From Pseudomonadota bacterium (GTDB lineage Bacteria; Pseudomonadota; Alphaproteobacteria; Rhodospirillales; Rhodospirillaceae), in assembly GCA_023396465.1 (NCBI GenBank), contig JAEWWF010000100.1, positions 1-33,932 of the forward strand: a stretch of 33,932 bases of DNA. Reading direction: 5' to 3'. This document shows, piece after piece, positions 21,490-28,949 of the stretch (position 1 is the stretch's first letter; each line of letters begins with the position of its first letter). A program made the translations under genes and the position numbers. A model generated the notes under the pieces. It ran no database searches, was not told the origin of the DNA, and saw only the letters and a list, made by a program, of their open reading frames with translations.

Positions 21490-23169
21490 TTGGCGCTACG
21501 GGTACTTCTGATCGAGGACAGCGGCACCGACGCGCGGCTGTTCGAGGAACTGGTCAACGACAGCGGCGAGGATATCCGCATCGACTGGGCCCGCAGCCTG
21601 GGCGAAGCGCGCCAGATGGTGGATGCCATCAATCCGGATGTGGTGGTCACCGATCTCGGCCTGCCGGACTCCCGTGGCTTGCAGACGGTGGACGGTGCCC
21701 TCAATCTGGCTGCCGATCACCCGGTCGTGGTGATGACCGGCCTCGACGATCCGCAGACCGGCATCCAGGCGGTGCAGCAGGGCTGCCAGGATTACGTCGT
21801 CAAAGGCATCACCGACCCTGCCCTGCTGGCCCGGACCTTGCGCCACGCGGTGGAGCGGCACGCCGCCGAGCGGCAGGTACGCGAGAGCGAGGAACGGTTC
21901 CGCGCCCTGGTCGAAATGTCGCCCGACGCGATCCTGCTGATCGGCGACAGCGGTGTCATCTTCGCCAACCCCAGCGCCCTGCGCCTGTTCGGACGCAGCC
22001 GCCGCCAGCAGCTGGAAGGCATGGCGGTGGAGGGTCTGCTCGGCGGGTCCAGCGGTGTGGCGCTGGCGGCAGCGGTGGCGGCGGCGCTGGCCTCGGGCAC
22101 CGCCACGGCGACGGCGGAATACCAGCTTGCCGACCTTGACGGACGTCCCCTCGACGCCGAAGCCTCGGTGGCACCGGTCGGGTTCGGCGGCCGGCGGGCG
22201 GCACAGCTGATCGTGCGCGACATCGGCCTCCGCCGGGCGCGGGAGCGCGAGCAGCGGCTGGCCCAGGCGGTGTTCCAGACCACCGCCGAGGCCATGTGCA
22301 TCACCGATGCCCACCAACGCATCATCGCCGTCAACCGCGCCTTCACCCAGACCACCGGCTACGAGCCCGCCGACATGCTGGGCCGCACGCCCGGGGCGCT
22401 GTCCTCCGGCCGGCATGACGCCGCCTTCTATGCCGCCATGTGGCAATCGCTCCACGAAACCGGTCATTGGCGGGGAGAGGTCTGGAACCGGCGGGCCGAT
22501 GGTCAGCTCTATGTCCAGCGCCTGACCATCTCGCAGATTTCCGATGATGACGGCACCGTCACCAATTACGTCGGGGTGTTCAGCGACATCACGGCGGAGA
22601 AGGAAGCGACGGCGCAGTTGCGTCAGGCCGCCACCCACGATGCCCTCACCGGTCTTCCCAACCGTGCCCTGATGCAGGACCGTCTGGCCCAGGCCCTGGC
22701 CCGCACGGCGCGCGACGGCAGCGGCCTGGCGGTGCTGTTCATCGACCTCGACGGCTTCAAGCCGGTGAACGACACCTATGGCCATATCGCCGGGGACATG
22801 CTGCTGCAAGGCGTGGCCCAGCGCCTGCGCGGTTGCGTGCGCGACAGCGACACCGTCGCCCGCGTCGGCGGCGACGAGTTCGTGGTGGTGAGCCTCGGCA
22901 GCGGCAGCCCTGAAGCCGCCGCCACGGTGGCCGACAAGCTGCTGACGGCGCTCACCCCGCCCTTTCCGCTCGGTGTCGGCGAGGCGCGCATCGGCGCCTC
23001 CATTGGCATCGCGCTCGCGTCGGGCCGGGAACCGGACCAGCCGGTGCCGGCCCAGTCCCTGCTGGATGCCGCCGATCACGCCATGTACGACGCCAAACAT
23101 GCCGGCAAGGGCGTGTGGCGGCTTGCCGCGCCGCCCGACCTCGCGGCCTCGGGTCTGACACCGGCCTGA
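21490..23169 (+). CDS. Response-regulator diguanylate cyclase (REC-PAS-PAS-GGDEF)
   Basis: A 559-residue cytoplasmic protein that should make c-di-GMP. The receiver (1-120) has the acidic pair in LLIEDSG, phospho-acceptor Asp55 (VVVTDLGLPDS) and Lys in DYVVKG. Two PAS domains (about 130-250 and 255-375) are followed by a GGDEF domain with an intact GGDEF at 460-464 and an RDSD inhibitory I-site five residues before it. The start is TTG at 21490: an in-frame TAG lies at 21466, no ATG or GTG exists between, and the receiver needs the following residues. A GGGGGG ribosome site is at 21478-21483. No EAL domain. It is divergent from the five-PAS kinase operon, its probable phosphodonor. Confidence 0.92.
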   Translation: MALRVLLIEDSGTDARLFEELVNDSGEDIRIDWARSLGEARQMVDAINPDVVVTDLGLPDSRGLQTVDGALNLAADHPVVVMTGLDDPQTGIQAVQQGCQDYVVKGITDPALLARTLRHAVERHAAERQVRESEERFRALVEMSPDAILLIGDSGVIFANPSALRLFGRSRRQQLEGMAVEGLLGGSSGVALAAAVAAALASGTATATAEYQLADLDGRPLDAEASVAPVGFGGRRAAQLIVRDIGLRRAREREQRLAQAVFQTTAEAMCITDAHQRIIAVNRAFTQTTGYEPADMLGRTPGALSSGRHDAAFYAAMWQSLHETGHWRGEVWNRRADGQLYVQRLTISQISDDDGTVTNYVGVFSDITAEKEATAQLRQAATHDALTGLPNRALMQDRLAQALARTARDGSGLAVLFIDLDGFKPVNDTYGHIAGDMLLQGVAQRLRGCVRDSDTVARVGGDEFVVVSLGSGSPEAAATVADKLLTALTPPFPLGVGEARIGASIGIALASGREPDQPVPAQSLLDAADHAMYDAKHAGKGVWRLAAPPDLAASGLTPA

Positions 23170-23323
23170 GCCCCTCCCTTTGGCGCCAGCCAGCGGATGG
23201 CGTCGCCCCCACGTCCCGCAATGATCGTCCCCGACATGACAGACCGGCGGAACCCGTTGAAGCGGCCCTTTCCGCCGCCCCTGTCCGCTGTCACCGTGCG
23301 ATCCTGTCAGGGAGACATCCGTC

Positions 23324-24232
23324 ATGCGCATGACCGGCCGCGACTGGGGCCTGTTGATCCTGTTGTCGCTTCTGTGGGGCGGCGCCTTCTTCTTCTCGAA
23401 AATCGCCGTCGGCGCCATCGGCCCCCTGACCACCGCCGCGTGCCGGGTTTCGCTGGCGGCCCTGGTCCTGCTGGCGGTGGTGCGCCTCGGAGGCCACCGC
23501 ATGCCGACGGGAGCGGCGGCGCTGGGTGCCTTCCTGGTCATGGGAATGCTCAACAACGCCATCCCCTTCACGCTGATCTTCTGGGGGCAGACCCACATCG
23601 ACAGCAGCCTTGCCGCCATCCTCAACGCCATGACGCCGGTCTTCGCCGTGCTCATAGCCCATGTGGCGACCCGCGATGAAGCACTGACACCAGCCAAGGG
23701 ACTGGGCGTGGCGGTGGCCCTCGGCGGCGTGATCCTGCTGATCGGCCCGGCGGCACTGGGCGGCCTGACGGCGGCCGGATGGGGCATGCTCGCGGTGCTG
23801 GCAGCCGGTGTCTCCTACGCCTGCGCCGGCATTTACGGCCGGCGGTTCAAGGATCTGCCGGTGCAGGTGGCGGCCGCCGGCATGCTGTGCGGCTCGTCGG
23901 TGCTGCTGATCCCGACGGCGGTCGTGGTGGAGCGCCCGTGGGTGTTCGATCCCGGCGCCGTGCAGGTGGCGGCGGTGGTCGGCCTCGCCCTGCTGTCGAC
24001 GGCACTCGCCTATCTGCTCTACTTCCGCATCCTGCAATCGGCCGGCGCCACCAACGTGGCGCTGGTGACGTTCCTGATCCCGGTCAGCGCCCTGGCGCTG
24101 GGGGTTCTGATCCTGGGGGAACGGCTGGAGCCGCTGGCTTTCGGCGGAATGGCGCTGATCTTCGCCGGTCTCGGCATCATCGACGGACGCCTTCAGGGCG
24201 CCATGGCGCGGCGGTTGCGCGGGTTGCGTTAA
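23324..24232 (+). CDS. EamA/DMT-family transporter
   Basis: A 302-residue inner-membrane protein with ten predicted helices in two EamA repeats (about 5-138 and 148-287). Typical phrases are LLILLSLLWGGAFFFSKIAV at the start, the NNAIPFTLIFWGQTHI and LNAMTPVFAVLIAHV motifs, and the second-half LLSTALAYLLYFRILQSAG followed by FLIPVSALALGVLILGE. Such proteins export metabolites or amino acids; the substrate cannot be read. ATG 23324 follows GGGAGACATCCGTC. It is a single gene, 154 bp downstream of the cyclase and on the same strand. That gap holds no obvious structure. Confidence 0.9.
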   Translation: MRMTGRDWGLLILLSLLWGGAFFFSKIAVGAIGPLTTAACRVSLAALVLLAVVRLGGHRMPTGAAALGAFLVMGMLNNAIPFTLIFWGQTHIDSSLAAILNAMTPVFAVLIAHVATRDEALTPAKGLGVAVALGGVILLIGPAALGGLTAAGWGMLAVLAAGVSYACAGIYGRRFKDLPVQVAAAGMLCGSSVLLIPTAVVVERPWVFDPGAVQVAAVVGLALLSTALAYLLYFRILQSAGATNVALVTFLIPVSALALGVLILGERLEPLAFGGMALIFAGLGIIDGRLQGAMARRLRGLR

Positions 24233-24308
24233 CGGTCGCCCCGGCAACCTCGACGCGCCTCTCCCGTTGACCCTTCGATCACAGTCCGCTCGAAGGAGGA
24301 AGGCCGCC

Positions 24309-24971
24309 ATGCCGCGCCGTCGCATCGTCATCCCCGCCACCGCCCTTGCCGCCGTGCTCGCCCTGGCCGCCTGCGCCGAAGGCGGCGGCATGAACCGCAC
24401 CGGCACCGGCGCCCTGATCGGTGCCGCCGGTGGCGGCGCCATCGGCGCCATGACCGGCGACGGCGGCAAGGACCGCGCCCAGCGCGGCGCAATCGGAGCG
24501 GCCATCGGCGGCCTCGCCGGGGCCGGTGTCGGCGCCTACATGGATGCCCAGGAAAACCGCCTGAGGGAAGACCTGCAAGGTTCCGGCGCCGAGGTGCAGC
24601 GGGTGGGCGAACGCATCGTCGTCACTCTGCCGAGCAACGTCACCTTCGCCCATGACTCCGCCGAACTGACGCCGCAGGCCCGCAATACCCTGGTGGACGT
24701 TGGCCGCACCCTGCGCGACAACCCGCAGACAACGGTGCGAGTGGTCGGCCATACCGATTCCACCGGCCGGCCCGACTACAACGTCGATCTGTCACTGCGC
24801 CGGGCCGATGCGGTGATGCGTCAGTTGATCGCCCAGGGATTGCCGCGCGACCGCATCGACGCGCTGGGCGCCGGGCAGACCCGCCCCATCGCCAGCAACG
24901 ACACCGCCGACGGCCGCGCCCAGAACCGACGCGTCGAGATCGAGGTGTCGCCCATCCGGGAAGGCGCCTGA
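24309..24971 (+). CDS. OmpA-domain lipoprotein (YiaD-like) with glycine zipper
   Basis: A 220-residue outer-membrane lipoprotein. ATG 24309 follows AAGGAGGAAGG. The lipobox LAAC puts the acylated cysteine at residue 22. A glycine-zipper region (GALIGAAGGGAIGAMTGD ... GAIGAAIGGLAGAGVGAYMD, about 33-78) precedes a C-terminal OmpA peptidoglycan-binding domain (about 100-215) with FAHDSAELTPQARNTL, VVGHTDSTGRPDYN and the NRRVEIEV end. The Asp and Arg of the diaminopimelate-binding pattern (HTDSTG, QNRRVE) are present. It probably tethers the outer membrane to the cell wall. A strong hairpin ends the transcript. Confidence 0.92.
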   Translation: MPRRRIVIPATALAAVLALAACAEGGGMNRTGTGALIGAAGGGAIGAMTGDGGKDRAQRGAIGAAIGGLAGAGVGAYMDAQENRLREDLQGSGAEVQRVGERIVVTLPSNVTFAHDSAELTPQARNTLVDVGRTLRDNPQTTVRVVGHTDSTGRPDYNVDLSLRRADAVMRQLIAQGLPRDRIDALGAGQTRPIASNDTADGRAQNRRVEIEVSPIREGA

Positions 24972-25004
24972 AACCTGCCCCGCGCCTGAGGCCGATGTCA
25001 CCTC

Positions 25005-25037
25005 CAGCCGGCGATGAGTCTGCCTCGTCGCCGGCTG
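25005..25037. terminator. Strong 14-bp hairpin between convergent genes
   Basis: 25005-25018 pairs with 25024-25037 (14 bp, one G-U) around a TCTGC loop. It lies 34 bp after the OmpA-lipoprotein stop and 71 bp after the cytochrome c' stop on the other strand, so it can serve both transcripts. No U-tract on either side, so termination may depend on Rho. Confidence 0.6.
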
Positions 25038-25107
25038 CACAGCCTCTGCCGTCCCCAGCCTCGCTCAGCTTACCGGCGACGCTGGTCAAGACATACAAGG
25101 GCCTCTA

Positions 25108-25587
25108 TCAAAACGGCTTGCGGTAGGTGCGGTGGCAGGCGCGGCAGGACAGCGCCACGTCCTTGAAGGCCCGTGCCAGGCCGTCCGCGTCCTCCACCAG
25201 GGCGGAGCGGTCGGCCAGGGCCTCGGCCGCCACGGTGGCCTCGCGCGAGCGTTCGGCGAAAGCCTCCGGGTCTTCCCACACGTCCTTGGTGGCCTCGGAG
25301 CCGGGGATCAGGCTCCCTTCCGGAAACTGATGCGGGATCTTGGCGGTATTGGCCTGGATGACAGCGGCCAGTTCAGCGACACGGGCAGCGTCGAAGTTCT
25401 GGTTTTCCTCGATCATCGCCGCCAGTTCCTTCATCGCCCGGTTCATGGCCTTCATGGTGTCCTGGCGGGCGTTGACCACGGCGGCGATGTCGAGATACGT
25501 CGGCTGCTGCTGCTGCGCCTGGACAGGGGCGGCGGCGGCAACGGCGGTCAGGACGAGGGCGGAGGCGGCAAGCAGGCGCAGGCGCAT
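25108..25587 (-). CDS. Cytochrome c'/c556-type monoheme protein
   Basis: A 159-residue periplasmic cytochrome. A signal peptide (1-24, ending PVQAQ) is followed by a four-helix-bundle pattern (VVNARQDTMKAMNRAMKELAAM, AARVAELAAVIQANTAKIPHQF, SREATVAAEALADRSAL, FKDVALSCRACHRTYRKPF). The single CxxCH is at residues 148-152, close to the C-terminus, exactly as in the c'/c556 family. Such proteins bind NO or carry electrons; the exact role is not visible. It is 43 bp downstream of the ABC1 kinase gene on the same strand. The ribosome site (GGAC) is weak. Confidence 0.9.
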   Translation of the reverse strand: MRLRLLAASALVLTAVAAAAPVQAQQQQPTYLDIAAVVNARQDTMKAMNRAMKELAAMIEENQNFDAARVAELAAVIQANTAKIPHQFPEGSLIPGSEATKDVWEDPEAFAERSREATVAAEALADRSALVEDADGLARAFKDVALSCRACHRTYRKPF

Positions 25588-25630
25588 CGACGGGTCCGGT
25601 CTGTGGCGGGGAACGGGAAAGGCGGCGCCG

Positions 25631-27022
25631 TCACCCCTTGGCGACGGTCGCCTTGTCCTCTGCCACGGTCAGCCCGACGCTGTCCAGGGCTTTTCTCTGC
25701 CGCTCCGCCACCGCGTCGACATCGAAATCGCCGATCAGGTCCTGGAACAGGCGATACCAGTTCACATGCGCCTTCAGGTGCAGGAACACCGAGCCAAGGC
25801 CGATGGCCGCCCGGTCCATCAGCACGAACTCGCGCGGCGGCTTCACCCCGCCCAGGCGGCGCAGGTCGGCGTGCACCTTCTCCGCCACCGAGCGGCCATA
25901 GATGCCCGAGTTGGTGTCGGCGATGGCGCGCGGCTTGTCCTCCAGCAGCGGCGCGTAAAGGAACCCGGCCCACTGGTTGAGGACAGCGATCATTTCCTTC
26001 GACAGGCCGGTGAAGCCCCAGGTCTCGTAGGCATCCACCGCCAGCGCCTGATCATCGTCGCGGATGGCGCGGTAAAGGTCGATGACGCCCTTCACGAAAG
26101 GCGGCCGGAACACCCGCACGGCGCCGAAATCCAGCAGGTTGACGCTGTCGTCGGGGCGGACGCTGTAGTTGCCGAGGTGCGGGTCGCCGTGGATGACGCC
26201 ATAGCGGTAGAATGGCACGTACCACGCCCGCAGCATGTTCTGGGCGATGCGGTTGCGCTGGTCCTGGTCGGCGTCCTCCGCCACCTTCAGCAACGGCCGG
26301 CCATCAAGCCACGTCATGCTGAGGAGACGGCGGGTGGACAGGTCTTCCACCGGCTCCGGCACATGGACGCCCGCCTCGTCGGCCAGCATCAGGCCGTAGA
26401 GGCGCATGTTGCGGGCCTCGCGGCGGTAATCCAGTTCCTCCCGCAGGCGGTCGGCGATCTCGTCGTGGATGTCGGACGGGTCGATGGCGCGGTCATAGCG
26501 GCGGTAGATGCCGATGATGACGCGCAACTGGCGCAAGTCCGCCTCCACCACCGAGTCCATGTCGGGGTATTGCAGCTTGCAGGCCAGCCGGCGGCCATCG
26601 GGATGGATCGCCCGATGGACCTGCCCGAGCGAGGCGGCGGCGGACGCCTCGTGCGCGAACTCGGTGAAGCGGCGCGGCCACTCCGGGCCCAGTTCGGCGG
26701 TCATGCGCCGCTTGACGAAGGGCCAGCCCATGTGCGGCGCGTTGGCCTGCAACTGCGCCAGTTCCAGCGTGTACTCCTCGGGCAGAGCGTCGGGGATGGT
26801 GGACATGATCTGCGCCACCTTCATGAGCGGCCCCTTCAGGCCGCCCAGCGCCGCTCGCAGGTCGGAGGCGTGCTGCGCCTTGTCGATCTTGATGCCGAGG
26901 AAGCGTTCCCCCGCCAGCCGGGCGGCGAGGCCGCTGACGGCGGTGCCCACTTCGGCATAGCGGCGAATGCGGCCGCCGAAGCGCCGCTCGCCGCCCGCCT
27001 CGTCCCGGGGAGTATCGGCCAT
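25631..27022 (-). CDS. ABC1/UbiB-type atypical kinase family protein
   Basis: A 463-residue protein. Visible ABC1 features in order: the LKGPLMKVAQIMSTIPDALP segment (K-x-x-Q motif with Ala where most members have Gly), the Ala-rich nucleotide loop ASAAASLGQVHRA, VAIK-equivalent Lys in LACKLQYP, EELDYRREA, the catalytic loop VIHGDPHLGNY, and metal-binding LLDFGAVR. UbiB/COQ8 proteins support ubiquinone synthesis through ATPase activity on lipid intermediates. This soluble form without clear C-terminal membrane helices may act differently. It starts 4 bp after the pepF stop and precedes the cytochrome gene, so all three are probably one transcript. Confidence 0.88.
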   Translation of the reverse strand: MADTPRDEAGGERRFGGRIRRYAEVGTAVSGLAARLAGERFLGIKIDKAQHASDLRAALGGLKGPLMKVAQIMSTIPDALPEEYTLELAQLQANAPHMGWPFVKRRMTAELGPEWPRRFTEFAHEASAAASLGQVHRAIHPDGRRLACKLQYPDMDSVVEADLRQLRVIIGIYRRYDRAIDPSDIHDEIADRLREELDYRREARNMRLYGLMLADEAGVHVPEPVEDLSTRRLLSMTWLDGRPLLKVAEDADQDQRNRIAQNMLRAWYVPFYRYGVIHGDPHLGNYSVRPDDSVNLLDFGAVRVFRPPFVKGVIDLYRAIRDDDQALAVDAYETWGFTGLSKEMIAVLNQWAGFLYAPLLEDKPRAIADTNSGIYGRSVAEKVHADLRRLGGVKPPREFVLMDRAAIGLGSVFLHLKAHVNWYRLFQDLIGDFDVDAVAERQRKALDSVGLTVAEDKATVAKG

Positions 27023-27026
27023 GGTG

Positions 27027-28817
27027 TCAGGATACCTCTTCCAGTTCATCGATGAAGCCAGCCACCACGGACAATCCCCGCTTCCAGAACTGCGGGTCGG
27101 AGGCATCGAGCCCGAACGGCGCCAGCAGCTCGCGGTGGGTCTTGGTGCCGCCGGCCCGCAAAAGCTCCAGGTAGCGGGCCTGAAACTCGGGTGCACCGTC
27201 CTGGTAGACGGCATAGAGGGCGTTCACCAGGCAGTCGCCGAAGGCATAGGCGTAGACGTAGAACGGAGAGTGGATGAAGTGCGGGATATAGGCCCAATAC
27301 GCCGCATAGTCGTCATCGAAGCGGAATGCCGGGCCGAGGCTGTCCTGCTGGCACTGCATCCAGATTTCGCCCAGCCGTTCCGTCGACAGTTCGCCCTTGC
27401 GGCGCTCGTCGTGGACCTGGCGCTCGAATTCGTGGAAGGCGATCTGCCGCACCACGGTGTTGAGCATGTCCTCCACCTTGCTCGCCAGCATGACGCGGCG
27501 GCGCTTGGGGTCGGTCTCGGCATCGACCATGGCGCGGAAGGTCATCATCTCGCCGAACACGCTGGCGGTCTCGGCCAGCGTCAGCGGCGTCGCCGACAGC
27601 AGCGGCCCCTGCTCGCCGGCCAGGATCTGGTGACAGCCGTGGCCGAGTTCATGCGCCAGGGTCATGACGTCGCGGCCACGGCCCATGTAGTTGAGCAGCA
27701 GGTAGGGATGGGCGCTCGGCACCACCGGGTGAGCGAAAGCACCGGACGCCTTGCCGGGACGAGCCGGCACGTCGATCCACGGGTTGTCGAAGAAGCGGCG
27801 GCCGACCGCCGCCAGTTCCGGCGAGAACCGCTCGTAGGCGCCGAGCACGATCTTCACCGCCTCGTCCCACGAATACTGGCGGTCGGCATCGTCGGGCAGC
27901 GGCGCGTTGCGGTCCCAGTAGTCCAGCGTGTCGACGCCCATCCACTTCGCCTTGAGGGCGTAGTAGCGATGGCTGAGGCTGCCGAAGCTGTCCTTCACCG
28001 CCGTCACCAGGGCGTCCACCACCTCGTCCTCCACCTGGTTGGCGAGGTTGCGGGCCGACACCGGGCGGTCGTACTTGCGCCAGCGGTCCTCGATCTCCTT
28101 GTCCTTGGCGAGCGTGTTGGTGATGAGGCCGAACAGGCGACCGTTGTCCTGCAGCACCTTGCCCATGGCCTTGGCGGCGGCCTTGCGCTTGGCGGGGTCG
28201 CGGCTGGACAGGCGGTCCGTCACCTGGGTGATGGTCAGCTCCTCGCCGTCCACCGGGAAGCGCAGCGATGCCATGGTTTCGTCGAACAGCCGCACGAAGG
28301 CGCTGCGGCCTGCGACGTCCTTGTCGTGCAGCATCTTTTCCAGGTCGTCGGACAGCTGGTGGGCGCGGAAGGCACGGACGTCGCGAATCCACGGCGCGTA
28401 GCGGGCGGCGGCGGGGTCGGCCAGCATGGCGGCCAGGGCGTCGTCGTCGATGCGGTTGATCTCCAGGGTGAAGAAGATCATGTGCGAGGAGATCTCGGTG
28501 CCGCGCTCCTGGATGTACTGGTAGAAGCGGCCGATTTCCGGGTTGGCGACGTCGCCCGCGTGCAGCAGCTGCGCGTAACTGTAAATCTTGTGGAGCGTTT
28601 CGGTGATGCGCTCGTACTCGGCGATGGCCTCGCCCAGACCGGCGCCGTCCAGCGCGGCGATGCGGCCGGCCCAGCGCTCTTCAAAGGCGCGGGCCAGGTC
28701 GCCGGTGCGGCTCAGGTCCGCCTCCAGTTCCGGCGAGCGCGGCCCCGGATATAGGTCGGACAGATCCCACACCGGCAGGTCCTGGGCGACGGTGAGGGCG
28801 GCGGCGGCATCGGTCAT
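27027..28817 (-). CDS. pepF: Oligoendopeptidase F (M3 family metallopeptidase)
   Basis: A 596-residue cytoplasmic zinc peptidase that cleaves short peptides. Start at ATG 28817 behind AGGGAG. The zinc motif HELGH is at residues 389-393 (MTLAHELGHGCHQ), and the third ligand is the Glu at 416 in ETASVFGEM, the M3 pattern. The N-terminal half (WDLSDLYPG..., LHAGDVANPEIGRF) and the C-terminal FYVYAYAFGDCLVNALYA match the PepF subgroup, and the length is typical. It is the first gene of a tandem set with the ABC1 kinase (4 bp gap) and is divergent from the acyl-CoA synthetase across 132 bp. Confidence 0.95.
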   Translation of the reverse strand: MTDAAAALTVAQDLPVWDLSDLYPGPRSPELEADLSRTGDLARAFEERWAGRIAALDGAGLGEAIAEYERITETLHKIYSYAQLLHAGDVANPEIGRFYQYIQERGTEISSHMIFFTLEINRIDDDALAAMLADPAAARYAPWIRDVRAFRAHQLSDDLEKMLHDKDVAGRSAFVRLFDETMASLRFPVDGEELTITQVTDRLSSRDPAKRKAAAKAMGKVLQDNGRLFGLITNTLAKDKEIEDRWRKYDRPVSARNLANQVEDEVVDALVTAVKDSFGSLSHRYYALKAKWMGVDTLDYWDRNAPLPDDADRQYSWDEAVKIVLGAYERFSPELAAVGRRFFDNPWIDVPARPGKASGAFAHPVVPSAHPYLLLNYMGRGRDVMTLAHELGHGCHQILAGEQGPLLSATPLTLAETASVFGEMMTFRAMVDAETDPKRRRVMLASKVEDMLNTVVRQIAFHEFERQVHDERRKGELSTERLGEIWMQCQQDSLGPAFRFDDDYAAYWAYIPHFIHSPFYVYAYAFGDCLVNALYAVYQDGAPEFQARYLELLRAGGTKTHRELLAPFGLDASDPQFWKRGLSVVAGFIDELEEVS

Positions 28818-28887
28818 CTGGTAGGCTCCCTGGAGATCGGAGAATGCGAGCGCGATATGGGTATCAGTTGCAGCGTGAGCAAGAAAA

Positions 28888-28914
28888 TTGCCATAAGCCT
28901 ACCTAACCTATAAG
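28888..28914 (+). promoter_or_regulatory. Candidate promoter of the acyl-CoA synthetase gene
   Basis: TTGCCA (28888-28893) and TATAAG (28909-28914) each match consensus at five of six positions, in an AT-rich island upstream of the GTG start. The spacer is 15 bp, shorter than the ideal 17, so confidence is modest. Confidence 0.35.
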
Positions 28915-28949
28915 AGCCCGCAAACAGGGCGCACAAGCGGAGGAAACAC

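Noticed and set aside
21496..23787. A 763-codon minus-strand open frame
   Set aside because: Antisense to the GGDEF protein and the EamA gene, no recognisable motifs.
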